In this document: piece after piece, positions 1 through 6,445 of the stretch
Layout: each line of letters opens with the position of its first letter
Position numbering within the stretch: the stretch's first letter is position 1
Origin: Deltaproteobacteria bacterium
GTDB taxonomy: Bacteria; Desulfobacterota; Desulfobacteria; Desulfobacterales; JAUVGT01
Assembly: GCA_030593645.1 (NCBI GenBank)
Contig: JAUVGT010000102.1
Span: 1-12,484, forward strand
DNA: 12,484 bases
Reading direction: 5' to 3'
Made by a program: the position numbers and the translations under genes
Notes under the pieces: generated by a model
Database searches by the model: none
Seen by the model: only the letters and a program-made list of their open reading frames with translations
What the model was told of the DNA's origin: nothing

Positions 1-2
1 AT

Positions 3-668
3 GACTTGACCCCGGAGGACCGCCGGATGCTTCTGGAGCCGGCATTGGGTTTTATTCCGGGCAGACATAAAATCGTGGGATTTCCTCGACTGCTTGAAGA
101 TTTAATTTTAGAAGGAAGAGCCTTATTCAAAAAATGGATATTAAAAGACGATCCGGATGCATTTTCATTCTATGATATTTCCGGGTATATTTTTTCTCAG
201 ACCATATTGAATAATATTTTTTTCGGCAGGTCTAAAACCAATCAGCAAAAAGACCAGGAGAGAATCAATCAAAGTATTGTCAGGCTGTTGGTGGAAGAGG
301 ATCTTCTGGAAAAAATTCTTGAAATCGGTTCCCAGTTTGAGGTTGGGGATAAAGGCGACAATCTTTCAGGCGGTCAGAAACAAAAACTGGCTATTGCAAG
401 GGTACTATTAAAGAAACCCAAAATATTGATTCTGGATGAAGCCACCTCGGCTTTGGATAATAAATCCCAGACCCGTATCCAGAATCTTCTGGAAACCTCC
501 TGGAAAGGAAAAAGCACGGTCATCGCAGTGGTACACCGGCTGGACATTATTAAAAATTATGATTATGTTGCGGTATTGAAGGCGGGTGAAATCGTGGAAA
601 TCGGGTCCTATGATGAACTCATCAACAAAAAAGGAATATTGTATGGACTTAAATTCGGGCAAGGATAG
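3..668 (+). CDS. ABC transporter ATP-binding/permease protein, C-terminal part (5' end outside window)
   Basis: The reading frame is open to the left edge, so this is the 3' part of a longer gene; the TTG at 6 is not a credible start. Counting from that TTG, visible ATPase motifs are the LSGGQ signature (residues 120-124), Walker B ILILDE (140-145), D-loop SALD (148-151) and the H-loop histidine 177. No Walker A or ordinary Q-loop is present. Instead the first ~60 residues resemble the insert (LTPEDRR...IPGRHKIV) that I recall from a group of proteobacterial ABC ATPases whose cassette is interrupted between Walker A and the signature. The conserved TILNNIFFG that normally follows the Q-loop is present. 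Walker A and the membrane domain should lie upstream. The substrate cannot be read from this part. It is followed after 4 nt by a cyclic-nucleotide-binding-like protein and then partner-switching genes, suggesting co-regulated expression. The ABC ATPase call is very sure; the split-cassette assignment is from memory. Confidence 0.92.
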   Translation, partial: DLTPEDRRMLLEPALGFIPGRHKIVGFPRLLEDLILEGRALFKKWILKDDPDAFSFYDISGYIFSQTILNNIFFGRSKTNQQKDQERINQSIVRLLVEEDLLEKILEIGSQFEVGDKGDNLSGGQKQKLAIARVLLKKPKILILDEATSALDNKSQTRIQNLLETSWKGKSTVIAVVHRLDIIKNYDYVAVLKAGEIVEIGSYDELINKKGILYGLKFGQG

Positions 669-672
669 CTTA

Positions 673-1173
673 ATGGATACATCCAGTGAGTTCCAGGAAA
701 ATCTGAGCGCGTTACGTGAGATTCCTTTTTTTTCAAAACTCCCCATGGAGAAGTTAAAATTATTTGCGTACCTGTGCGCTCGGAATTCATATAAGCCGGG
801 CGATTACCTGTTTCAGCAGGGTGATGACGACGGGCGGGCGTTTTATATTCTTGAGGGGAATGCCGCTTTAATCTATCAGCAGGAAGAACAGGAAATCATG
901 ATCCGGGAATTCGGTAAAAATCGCTTTCTGGGCGGTATCGCTATTTTAGGAAAAAACAGACGGATTTTTTCTTTAAAGGCGATGGTTCCCATGATCTGCC
1001 TTGTGCTTAAGCGGGAGAAGTTTAAACGGATTCTGGAGCAGTTTCCGGAATTGACTCTTCCGGCCATACAGGGGAATCTTGAATCCATTCATGCCTGGGA
1101 AAAACATTTTTTAAGTCATAATATAAAAGATTGCCAGAAATGTTACAAGCATCTGGGTGTTAGTGTGATATAA
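673..1173 (+). CDS. Stand-alone cyclic-nucleotide-binding-like (CNB/Crp-fold) domain protein
   Basis: From ATG 673 the protein has 166 residues. Residues ~16-125 match the CNB beta-roll: a helix with PFFSKL, then YKPGDYLFQQGDDDGRAFYILEG, then a phosphate-binding-cassette region FLGGIAIL...RRIFSL. No helix-turn-helix follows, so it is not a Crp-type DNA-binding regulator; the last 40 residues are helical with a CxxC pair (C154, C157). The cassette glutamate that normally contacts the ribose 2'-OH is replaced by Gly88, while an arginine (R97) is kept, so classic cAMP binding is doubtful. ATG 673 has AAGGA at 661-665 and avoids overlap with the ABC gene. ATG 643, also behind an AAGGA, would add 10 residues and overlap the ABC gene. 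The stop overlaps the next start as TAATG. The role is inferred: a sensory or docking module for the adjacent transporter or kinase. Confidence 0.85.
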   Translation: MDTSSEFQENLSALREIPFFSKLPMEKLKLFAYLCARNSYKPGDYLFQQGDDDGRAFYILEGNAALIYQQEEQEIMIREFGKNRFLGGIAILGKNRRIFSLKAMVPMICLVLKREKFKRILEQFPELTLPAIQGNLESIHAWEKHFLSHNIKDCQKCYKHLGVSVI

Positions 1174-1649
1174 TGCCAGCCGAAAACGATCCACTGAAAT
1201 TAACATTAAAAAATAATCTGGATGAAGTGAAATGCATCTGGTCCGGGATTGAAACAAAGCTCAAAGATTGCTGCATGACCAGAAGGGAATTGTTTCAAAT
1301 CAATCTGGCGGTGGATGAATTGTTCACCAATATTGTTTCTTATGCGTTTGAAGATCAAAAGGAACATGATATCTGCGTTAATATCCGTATTGAAAATAAT
1401 CATATTGTGGTTGAATTGGAGGATGATGGCATTCCTTTTAATCCCCTTGAATTCACTCCGCATGATTTGTCGACCCCACTATCGGAGCGTGCCGAAGGCG
1501 GCCTGGGTATTCATTTTTGCAAAAGACTGACAGCAGAATTTTGCTATGAACGGCAGAATAATAAAAACCGAGTCACTTTTAAAAAGAGAATTAAAAAACC
1601 AGGATTATTAAAAAAATTATTTTCCTGCGGGAGGAACCATGGAAATTAG
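1173..1649 (+). CDS. RsbW/SpoIIAB-type ATP-binding serine kinase (anti-sigma-factor-like)
   Basis: The 158-residue protein has the GHKL ATPase fold typical of partner-switching kinases. The N box is LAVDELFTNIVSYAF, with E49 and N53 in the Mg/ATP positions; the G1 box is DDGIPFNP (84-91); the G2 box is GGLGIHFCKRL (109-119). Family members phosphorylate a conserved serine on a STAS-domain antagonist and sequester a sigma factor or other target when the antagonist is phosphorylated. The antagonist gene follows directly with an 11 bp overlap, the classic pairing. A lysine-rich tail (residues ~139-158) extends past the fold. The start overlaps the previous stop (TAATG) and has no strong Shine-Dalgarno sequence, which suggests translational coupling. 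No sigma factor gene is visible, so the bound target is unknown. Confidence 0.92.
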   Translation: MPAENDPLKLTLKNNLDEVKCIWSGIETKLKDCCMTRRELFQINLAVDELFTNIVSYAFEDQKEHDICVNIRIENNHIVVELEDDGIPFNPLEFTPHDLSTPLSERAEGGLGIHFCKRLTAEFCYERQNNKNRVTFKKRIKKPGLLKKLFSCGRNHGN

Positions 1650-1974
1650 TGAAAACAAGGATGGGAATATCCATATTTTTGAGCTGAGCGGACGTCTGGA
1701 TTCCAGGACATCTCCGGAATTTGATGAAAAAATTTTTCTGGCCATGGAAAATGGATCCAACAATTTTATTATCGACTTTCAATCCCTGGAGTATATTTCC
1801 AGTGCCGGGTTGAGGGTGTTAAACAAAGCCTATAAAAAACTTAAACACACTGATGGCAAGATCATGATGTGCAACATGGTGGATTATATCAAAGAGGTGT
1901 TTGAAATTGCCGGGTTTGATACATTTCTTCCCATAGTTTCGGATCGCCAGACAGCACTAAAATCACTTTCGTAA
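1639..1974 (+). CDS. STAS-domain anti-sigma factor antagonist (RsbV/SpoIIAA-like)
   Basis: This 111-residue single STAS domain is about the usual length for the family. It carries GRLDSRTSPEF near the N-terminus and the phosphorylation loop LEYISSAGLRVL. By alignment from memory to the DSSGL loop of SpoIIAA, Ser55 is the expected phosphosite. In the family model, the unphosphorylated form binds the RsbW-type kinase and frees its target, the kinase inactivates it by phosphorylation, and a PP2C phosphatase reactivates it. Both partners are adjacent: the kinase overlaps the 5' end by 11 bp and two SpoIIE-type phosphatases follow. The start at 1639 has a strong GGGAGGAA ribosome site. It is the last gene of the first operon, with a terminator about 40 nt downstream. 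Confidence 0.94.
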   Translation: MEISENKDGNIHIFELSGRLDSRTSPEFDEKIFLAMENGSNNFIIDFQSLEYISSAGLRVLNKAYKKLKHTDGKIMMCNMVDYIKEVFEIAGFDTFLPIVSDRQTALKSLS

Positions 1975-2000
1975 TATTATTCTATAAATGGTTTCAATAC

Positions 2001-2058
2001 CTTAATTCGGATTAAGGGCGGTCATCCTTTAAAGATGGGTAAGATCCGTCCTTTTTTT
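2001..2058 (+). terminator. Rho-independent terminator after the STAS gene, with a small hairpin just before it
   Basis: AGGGCGG (2015-2021) pairs with CCGTCCT (2046-2052) using one G-U wobble. CATC and GATG can pair inside the loop, and a run of seven T follows (2052-2058). Immediately upstream, CTTAAT (2001-2006) and ATTAAG (2011-2016) form a six-pair hairpin with a TCGG loop, overlapping the terminator stem by two bases, so the two structures are mutually exclusive at that edge. This separates the transporter/partner-switch operon from the phosphatase genes, which therefore probably have their own promoter; I could not identify one in 2059-2146. Confidence 0.8.
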
Positions 2059-2146
2059 AACGATATTGAGTTCGATGAGAGGTACTGAAGCCACATCTAA
2101 TCCAGCCGAAACCTTTTAATTGCCTGATACTGCTGATATTAATGTC

Positions 2147-3838
2147 ATGAGCACTCAAGAAAATAAAATTGATCCCACCTGGGTCCAGATAAAAAAATAT
2201 TTTACTCATGGGTCCGATGTTGTTCAGATCTTCGCCAATTTTGTCGGCGCAAGTTTCACAATGTTTTATTTTAGATATGTTGACAGGGTCTCCGAAATCA
2301 AGGTCAATTTTTCAAAAGATCTTGCTGTATTCATCATCATATTTGTACTGCTGGTGCTGATTGTGAGATTTATTGACAAGCGGTGGTTTCAGGATATTGC
2401 GGAATATATCCGGTTGAAAGTTGCACGGCAGAAGCCGGAACCGGATCTTCAAAATCGGACTCAGAAGAAAGTTTTAAATTTACCGTTTGTAAATTCAGCA
2501 ACAACCATGCTTGCCTGGACCCTGGCGGCGTTTATTTTCCCCACACACTACCTGCTATATCATGGTATATCAGAGTTGAGTACTGAATTTGCATTCAGAC
2601 TTTTTATCGGCATTTTTTTCGGCGGCATCGTGACCAGCGCCACGATCTTTTTTCTCATGGAGAACTATTGCCGCAAATATCTGCACCATTTTTTCCCGGA
2701 GGGTGGACTGGTAAAGATCAAAGGTGTATTCCGTCTGAATTTACGGTTTCGAATCATGATTACATTTGTATTTGCCTCGTTTATTCCCATTACAGATGTA
2801 GCCATCGTGTCTTATTCCAAAGCAAAAATGATGCTGGTGGCAGAGCCGGCCCAGGTACTTTCAAGCCTCAGTGTCGTCATTACGTTTGCACTGATTGTGG
2901 ATCTTTCCCTGGCATTTATTCTTTCTCACCTTCTGGCCAGGATCATCGTCAGCCCGGTCACGGAGATGAAAAACGCCATGGAACGGGTTGAAAAAGGAGA
3001 TTTGAGCGCCAGCGTTAATGTCAGTGACAATAATGAACTTGGCATACTGGGGAACAATTTCAATAGAATGACAGAAGGACTCAGGGACCGGTACCATATC
3101 AAACAATCCCTGGCGCTGGCCAGGGAAGTGCAGCAGGATTTACTACCGAGGAATGCGCCTGAAATTGACGGTCTCGATATCGCGGGGCACATTATCTACA
3201 GTGATGAAACCGGGGGTGATTATTATGACTATATTTATCCGGTCGACGCGCAAAGTCAAAAGATAGGGATTGTGGTCGGGGATGTAGCCGATCATGGAAT
3301 TTCTTCAGCCATTCTTATGGCATCTACACGGGCCTTTATCCGTCAGAGGGCTGCGCTTGAGGGTAATGTTTCCACTCTGATCAATGATGTTAATTACCAG
3401 TTCACAAGAGATGTGGAAGACTCCGGCCGTTTTATGACCCTTTTTTTCCTGTCCATTGAATTTGGGAAAAATTCTCTGGAATGGGTGCGTGCCGGTCATG
3501 ACGCAGCCATTCTTTTTGATCCGTTGTCAGAGACCTTTGAGGAACTCAAGGGGAAGGGAGTGGCCCTGGGAATAAACAGCGCGTATAAATTCCACGAAAA
3601 CATCAAACATGGATTTGAGAAAGATCAGATCATTCTTTTGGGAACAGACGGTTTATGGGAAGCCATCAATCAGAACGGGGAAATGTTCGGGAAAAATCGT
3701 ATCCGGGATATAATACGGCAAAATGCACATAAAAACGCCAGGGAGATTGTAAACAATATTCTCGAAAGTGTGGAAGCGTTTTCAAAAACCAGAGTCCCTG
3801 AAGATGATATTACGCTGGTGGTTGTGAAGAGAGTTTAA
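2147..3838 (+). CDS. Membrane HAMP-domain SpoIIE/RsbU-type PP2C serine phosphatase (first paralogue)
   Basis: From ATG 2147 this is a 563-residue protein. Six hydrophobic segments lie at roughly 25-44, 59-77, 117-138, 150-171, 201-223 and 238-263. A HAMP domain follows (about 265-315), then a SpoIIE-type PP2C domain (about 325-563). Metal-binding acidic motifs are intact: ETGGDYYDY, GDVADHG, GTDGLWE and the terminal PEDDITLVVV. The family dephosphorylates phospho-STAS antagonists, so the natural substrate is the STAS protein encoded just upstream. The membrane part lacks a large periplasmic sensor, implying a signal sensed in or near the membrane. The start is uncertain: TTG 2120 directly follows an in-frame stop and would add 9 residues, and neither start has a good Shine-Dalgarno sequence. 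A terminator separates it from the upstream genes, and a repeat cassette begins 4-5 nt after its stop. Confidence 0.94.
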   Translation: MSTQENKIDPTWVQIKKYFTHGSDVVQIFANFVGASFTMFYFRYVDRVSEIKVNFSKDLAVFIIIFVLLVLIVRFIDKRWFQDIAEYIRLKVARQKPEPDLQNRTQKKVLNLPFVNSATTMLAWTLAAFIFPTHYLLYHGISELSTEFAFRLFIGIFFGGIVTSATIFFLMENYCRKYLHHFFPEGGLVKIKGVFRLNLRFRIMITFVFASFIPITDVAIVSYSKAKMMLVAEPAQVLSSLSVVITFALIVDLSLAFILSHLLARIIVSPVTEMKNAMERVEKGDLSASVNVSDNNELGILGNNFNRMTEGLRDRYHIKQSLALAREVQQDLLPRNAPEIDGLDIAGHIIYSDETGGDYYDYIYPVDAQSQKIGIVVGDVADHGISSAILMASTRAFIRQRAALEGNVSTLINDVNYQFTRDVEDSGRFMTLFFLSIEFGKNSLEWVRAGHDAAILFDPLSETFEELKGKGVALGINSAYKFHENIKHGFEKDQIILLGTDGLWEAINQNGEMFGKNRIRDIIRQNAHKNAREIVNNILESVEAFSKTRVPEDDITLVVVKRV

Positions 3839-3842
3839 AAAA

Positions 3843-3886
3843 TAAAGTGACTAAAGTGACTAAAATGCACTAAAGTGCCTAAAATT
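3843..3886 (+). repeat. Element A left terminal inverted repeat (type 1 tandem units)
   Basis: Five head-to-tail units of about 9-10 nt are visible: TAAAGTGAC twice, TAAAATGCAC, TAAAGTGCC, then a partial TAAAATT. The reverse complement of the right repeat aligns along its whole length with two single-base indels and about two A/G differences. The array begins 4-5 nt after the stop codon of the first phosphatase gene. Confidence 0.85.
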
Positions 3887-3945
3887 ATTGAATTCTACCG
3901 GATTTTAATTATCTAAAATGACTTGAAAGGATTGATGCAGAGGAG

Positions 3946-4314
3946 ATGGATAATAAGGCATTTTCTAAGGAGCTTGAAAAACGAACAAGAAATTTCGTTG
4001 TTAAAATTATAAAATTGTCCTCAAATTTATCGAATACATTAGAATCGCAAGTCGTTCGAAACCAAATTACAAAATCTGGAACATCCATTGGTGCTAATTA
4101 TAGAGAGGCCAATAGATCTAGAAGTAGAGCAGATTTTAGAAATAAAGTAAGGATATGTGAAAGTGAAACGAGTGAAACTCAATACTGGCTGGATATAATC
4201 ATGGATGCCGGCTGGTTGTCCATGGAAAAAATAAAACAGGAATATGACGAATGCAGTGAGTTGTTAGCAATTTTCTCTTCTATCGGTAAAAATTTACAGA
4301 AAAAGTATAATTAA
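3946..4314 (+). CDS. Four-helix-bundle protein of the 23S rRNA intervening-sequence (IVP/S23) family
   Basis: The 122-residue protein is predicted almost wholly helical. It carries the hallmark segments of the IVP (TIGR02436-like) family: VVRNQITKSGTSIGANYREA near residues 44-63, then SRADFRNKVRICESETSETQYWLD, then a C-terminal helix (ELLAIFSSIGKNLQKK). The length is normal for the family. Known relatives are encoded in 23S rRNA insertions, and the Avd accessory protein of diversity-generating retroelements has the same fold; those are basic pentamers thought to bind nucleic acid. The function of stand-alone copies is not established. The ribosome site is odd: GAGGAG directly abuts the ATG with no spacer, and another AAAGGA lies about 14 nt upstream, so translation may be weak. 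The gene is the sole cargo of a unit bounded by inverted repeats and looks more AT-rich than both flanking genes, suggesting separate origin. Confidence 0.93.
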   Translation: MDNKAFSKELEKRTRNFVVKIIKLSSNLSNTLESQVVRNQITKSGTSIGANYREANRSRSRADFRNKVRICESETSETQYWLDIIMDAGWLSMEKIKQEYDECSELLAIFSSIGKNLQKKYN

Positions 4315-4368
4315 AGCATAAAAAAATAGTATCCATAATTAGTGTATTCAATCTTTTTAAATATAGTT

Positions 4369-4386
4369 GGAGCTGAAAGCGACTCC
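4369..4386 (-). repeat. Element A subterminal motif (AGTCGCTT on the minus strand)
   Basis: On the minus strand this reads GGAGTCGCTTTCAGCTCC, just inside the right terminal repeat. The same GTCGCTT core, extended to GTCGCTTCGCT, follows the type 1 array at 6256-6266 and the different end repeat of element C at 10216-10226. On the minus strand the 3' side continues AACTATATTTAA, close to AAATTATATTAA in element C. This supports common descent of the element ends. Confidence 0.6.
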
Positions 4387-4388
4387 TG

Positions 4389-4435
4389 AACTTTAGGCAC
4401 TTTAGTGCACTTTAGCTCACTTTAGTCACTTTTAG
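4389..4435 (-). repeat. Element A right terminal inverted repeat (type 1 tandem units)
   Basis: On the + strand the array reads as repeated CACTTTAG units (TTTAGGCAC, TTTAGTGCAC, TTTAGCTCAC, TTTAGTCAC, TTTTAG), the inverse of the left repeat. A T8 run follows (4436-4443), so in RNA the paired ends plus the U-run could act as a terminator or processing stem ahead of the second phosphatase gene, whose ATG is only 22 nt past the repeat. Confidence 0.85.
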
Positions 4436-4457
4436 TTTTTTTTACCGGAAAAATAAT

Positions 4458-6206
4458 ATGGAATCGCAAGAAAAGGCTGACAATCACAATCGGCACATTA
4501 TCAGCAGCGAAGACGCTCAAAACGCTTCTTTAGGTTTTTTTTACCTTGTGGCGTTCATATCGACTACCATTGGAATACTGGTGGTTTTTATGTTGAATGT
4601 GGTTACCCCGTTTTCTATTTTTCAGAACGAGGTGAAACATTTAATCGGAACCCCGGGCACCGTATCACAGGGATTGAGAGAGCATGTCCTTCCCAGGGTA
4701 GTGTTCATTTTCAGTTCTTCTTATGTGGTCCTGATATTTGCCTTGCACCTGTTACTTAAGCCCCTCCGGGATTTTCTCAGACTGGCCCGCAGGGATATCA
4801 CCGCTCCAATGTCACTTTATATCAGAGCAAAACGTCGTTTGATCAACCTGCCTTTTCTGTTTATCCCTGTCAGTGTGGGGTTATGGATTATTATACCGCT
4901 CATTATTTTTTTGGGCGCGTTTATAACCCATCAAATCCCACTAAGAACCTCAGGAATAGTATTTGTGAGGGCCAGTATGATCGGATTGGTGGTTTCCATG
5001 ATTGCCTATCAACGGATGGAAACATTTTCACGCAAACACCTGATTCCCCTCTTTTTTCCAAATGGGCGGCTGGCGGAAGAAAAAAATGTGGCGCGGATTT
5101 CCATCAATAAAAGGATCCGGATTTTAAGCCGTTTTGGAAATGCGGTTCCTCTGGTTATTTTATTTGTTACCTTGATTACGCTCCAGATTGAGGTAGAGGC
5201 GACCGGTATATCAGCCAAAGATTATGGCTACGGTATTATGAAATTTCTTCTGGCGCTGAGTCTCTATTTTTTTATATCCACAAGTATACTGAATAAGGCA
5301 GTCAGCCGGAATATTTCATTACCCATTGAAGATATGATCCGGGTGTTGAAAAAAATCCGTGCCGGGATTTTTGATGACCGGGTACAGGTGGTGTCCAATG
5401 ATGAGATCGGATATGCCGGGGATGTGATCAATGAAATGAGCGCAGGACTGGCGGATCGGGAAAAAATGAGGCAATCGCTAAACCTTGCCAAGGAGGTTCA
5501 GCAGAATCTTTTGCCGGGTAAAGCCCCGGATGTAGAAGGATTTGATATTTATGGACAAAGTATCTACTGTGATGAGACCGGAGGAGATTATTTTGATTTT
5601 CTGGTTCCCCTGCAAAAGGAAAACGGTCAGGTGGGCATCGCCCTGGGGGATGTTTCAGGGCACGGTATTGCATCGGCATTGCTGATGACCACGGCCAGAG
5701 CTTTTATACGTCAACGATCAGTAATGAGCGGGAGTCTGTCCGACATTATTTCAGATGTGAACCAACTGATTTCACGAGATATTTCCGATACCGGCAGTTT
5801 TATAACTCTTTTCTACATGGCGGTTTTTTCCTCGGGAAGACGTATAAAGTGGGTAAGGGCAGGACATGATCCGGCACTTTTATATGATCCTGCCGCAGAT
5901 AAATTCACCGAATTAAAAGGCAGAGGGATTGCCCTTGGGCTTAATGAAGAATGGAAATATGAGGAAAATGAAATACAGCACCTGAAAACGGGGCAGATCA
6001 TCCTGGTATCTTCGGACGGTATCTTTGAAGCCCGGAATACCGGGGGAGAGATGTTCGGCAGACAGAATATGTATGATTCGATTCGACGGCACCATCATCT
6101 CAATGCAAGGGAGATGGTAGATATCCTGTTCAAAACACTTGAAACCTTTATGAACGGCCACGAAATAGAAGATGACTTGACACTGGTTGTTATTAAAGTA
6201 GAGTAA
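4458..6206 (+). CDS. Membrane HAMP-domain SpoIIE/RsbU-type PP2C serine phosphatase (second paralogue)
   Basis: This 582-residue paralogue of the upstream phosphatase has the same layout. Hydrophobic segments lie near 24-47, 80-100, 132-157, 167-186, 227-244 and 260-278; HAMP is about 280-334; the PP2C domain is about 345-582. Motifs include ETGGDYFDF (D377), GDVSGHG (D398), SSDGIFE (D520) and IEDDLTLVV (D572/573), so catalysis should be intact. Both paralogues share juxtamembrane signatures such as INLPF/LNLPF and FFPxGxL, whereas the first membrane segments differ, suggesting that the pair senses different inputs and acts on the same STAS substrate. The start ATG 4458 has GGAA at 4447-4450. 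It begins just past the right end of element A, so its promoter is either inside that element or upstream of the first phosphatase with read-through. A type 1 repeat array begins 5 nt after its stop. Confidence 0.94.
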   Translation: MESQEKADNHNRHIISSEDAQNASLGFFYLVAFISTTIGILVVFMLNVVTPFSIFQNEVKHLIGTPGTVSQGLREHVLPRVVFIFSSSYVVLIFALHLLLKPLRDFLRLARRDITAPMSLYIRAKRRLINLPFLFIPVSVGLWIIIPLIIFLGAFITHQIPLRTSGIVFVRASMIGLVVSMIAYQRMETFSRKHLIPLFFPNGRLAEEKNVARISINKRIRILSRFGNAVPLVILFVTLITLQIEVEATGISAKDYGYGIMKFLLALSLYFFISTSILNKAVSRNISLPIEDMIRVLKKIRAGIFDDRVQVVSNDEIGYAGDVINEMSAGLADREKMRQSLNLAKEVQQNLLPGKAPDVEGFDIYGQSIYCDETGGDYFDFLVPLQKENGQVGIALGDVSGHGIASALLMTTARAFIRQRSVMSGSLSDIISDVNQLISRDISDTGSFITLFYMAVFSSGRRIKWVRAGHDPALLYDPAADKFTELKGRGIALGLNEEWKYEENEIQHLKTGQIILVSSDGIFEARNTGGEMFGRQNMYDSIRRHHHLNAREMVDILFKTLETFMNGHEIEDDLTLVVIKVE

Positions 6207-6211
6207 AAAGG

Positions 6212-6266
6212 CAAGTGTCTAAGCTAAAGTGCACTAAAGTGTCTAAAGTTGAGGAGTCGCTTCGCT
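6212..6266 (+). repeat. Solo element end: type 1 tandem array plus GTCGCTTCGCT motif (locus B)
   Basis: Right after the second phosphatase stop lie AAGTGTCTAAG, CTAAAGTGCAC, TAAAGTGTC and TAAAGTT. This matches the type 1 units of element A, and the junction AAAGTTGAGGAGTCGCTT matches the minus-strand right end of element A (AAAGTTCAGGAGTCGCTT) with one difference. The motif GTCGCTTCGCT spans 6256-6266. No inverted partner is seen in the following 240 bp, so this appears to be an orphan or decayed end. Confidence 0.75.
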
Positions 6267-6281
6267 TTACCGAATTATAAA

Positions 6282-6316
6282 ATCGGGATTCGGGGTCGGA
6301 ATCGGTATCGCAATCG
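6282..6316 (+). repeat. ATCGGN short tandem array (type 3 repeat) at locus B
   Basis: About six degenerate copies of a 6 nt unit run head to tail: ATCGGG, ATTCGGGG, TCGGA, ATCGGT, ATCGCA, ATCG. It sits 15 nt after the GTCGCTTCGCT motif, in the place where element cargo begins in element A. No protein gene is credible across it; the open minus-strand frame here is repeat-derived. Confidence 0.6.
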
Positions 6317-6328
6317 TGTTTATGTTTT

Positions 6329-6356
6329 GTAGGGGTGCCCCTTGTTGTGGGTACCC
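6329..6356 (+). repeat. REP-like hairpin with GTAG head (first)
   Basis: GTAG (6329-6332) is followed by GGGTGCCC (6333-6340), an eight-base loop, and GGGTACCC (6349-6356), forming eight pairs with one G-T. A GTAG tetranucleotide beside an imperfect hairpin is the known layout of REP sequences handled by REP-associated tyrosine (RAYT) transposases; none is encoded here. Confidence 0.55.
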
Positions 6357-6420
6357 ATGTTAATTCGTGATGAGAAGAGCAACCACAGATTACTCCTGCA
6401 ATGATTATGTTCATATAACC

Positions 6421-6445
6421 GTAGGGGCAGGTTCCAAACCTGCCC
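6421..6445 (+). repeat. REP-like hairpin with GTAG head (second)
   Basis: GTAG (6421-6424) precedes a perfect nine-pair hairpin: GGGCAGGTT (6425-6433), loop CCA, AACCTGCCC (6437-6445). It lies in the same orientation as the hairpin at 6329 and about 60 nt upstream of the radical SAM start. No T-run follows, so a terminator role is unlikely. The region 6357-6420 between the hairpins shows nothing I can assign. Confidence 0.6.

Larger units (their letters stand above)
3837..4443 (+). mobile_element. Element A: four-helix-bundle (IVP) gene cassette with long terminal inverted repeats
   Basis: A ~607 bp unit lies between the two phosphatase paralogues. It has imperfect inverted repeats (3843-3886 and 4389-4435) made of tandem 9-10 nt units, flanked outside by A6 on the left and T8 on the right, which also pair. 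The only gene inside codes for an S23/IVP-family four-helix-bundle protein. There is no transposase, integrase or reverse transcriptase, so any movement would need help in trans. The layout (inverted repeats enclosing an IVP gene) resembles the intervening sequences found inside some bacterial 23S rRNA genes, where the ends form a stem cut by RNase III, but here it lies between protein genes. The interior looks more AT-rich than its neighbours. Boundaries are approximate, no clear target-site duplication is seen, and the mobile status is inferred. Confidence 0.65.

Noticed and set aside
408..746. Minus-strand 112-codon frame opposite the ABC gene
   Set aside because: It is antisense to a strongly conserved ATPase region and has no recognisable domain of its own.
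3843..3886. CRISPR array
   Set aside because: Units are 9-10 nt with no spacers and no cas genes.
3946..4443. Diversity-generating retroelement, suggested by the Avd-like fold of the IVP protein
   Set aside because: There is no reverse transcriptase, template repeat or variable repeat in the window.
3837..4443. A true 23S rRNA intervening sequence
   Set aside because: The flanking DNA is protein-coding phosphatase genes; no rRNA sequence is present.
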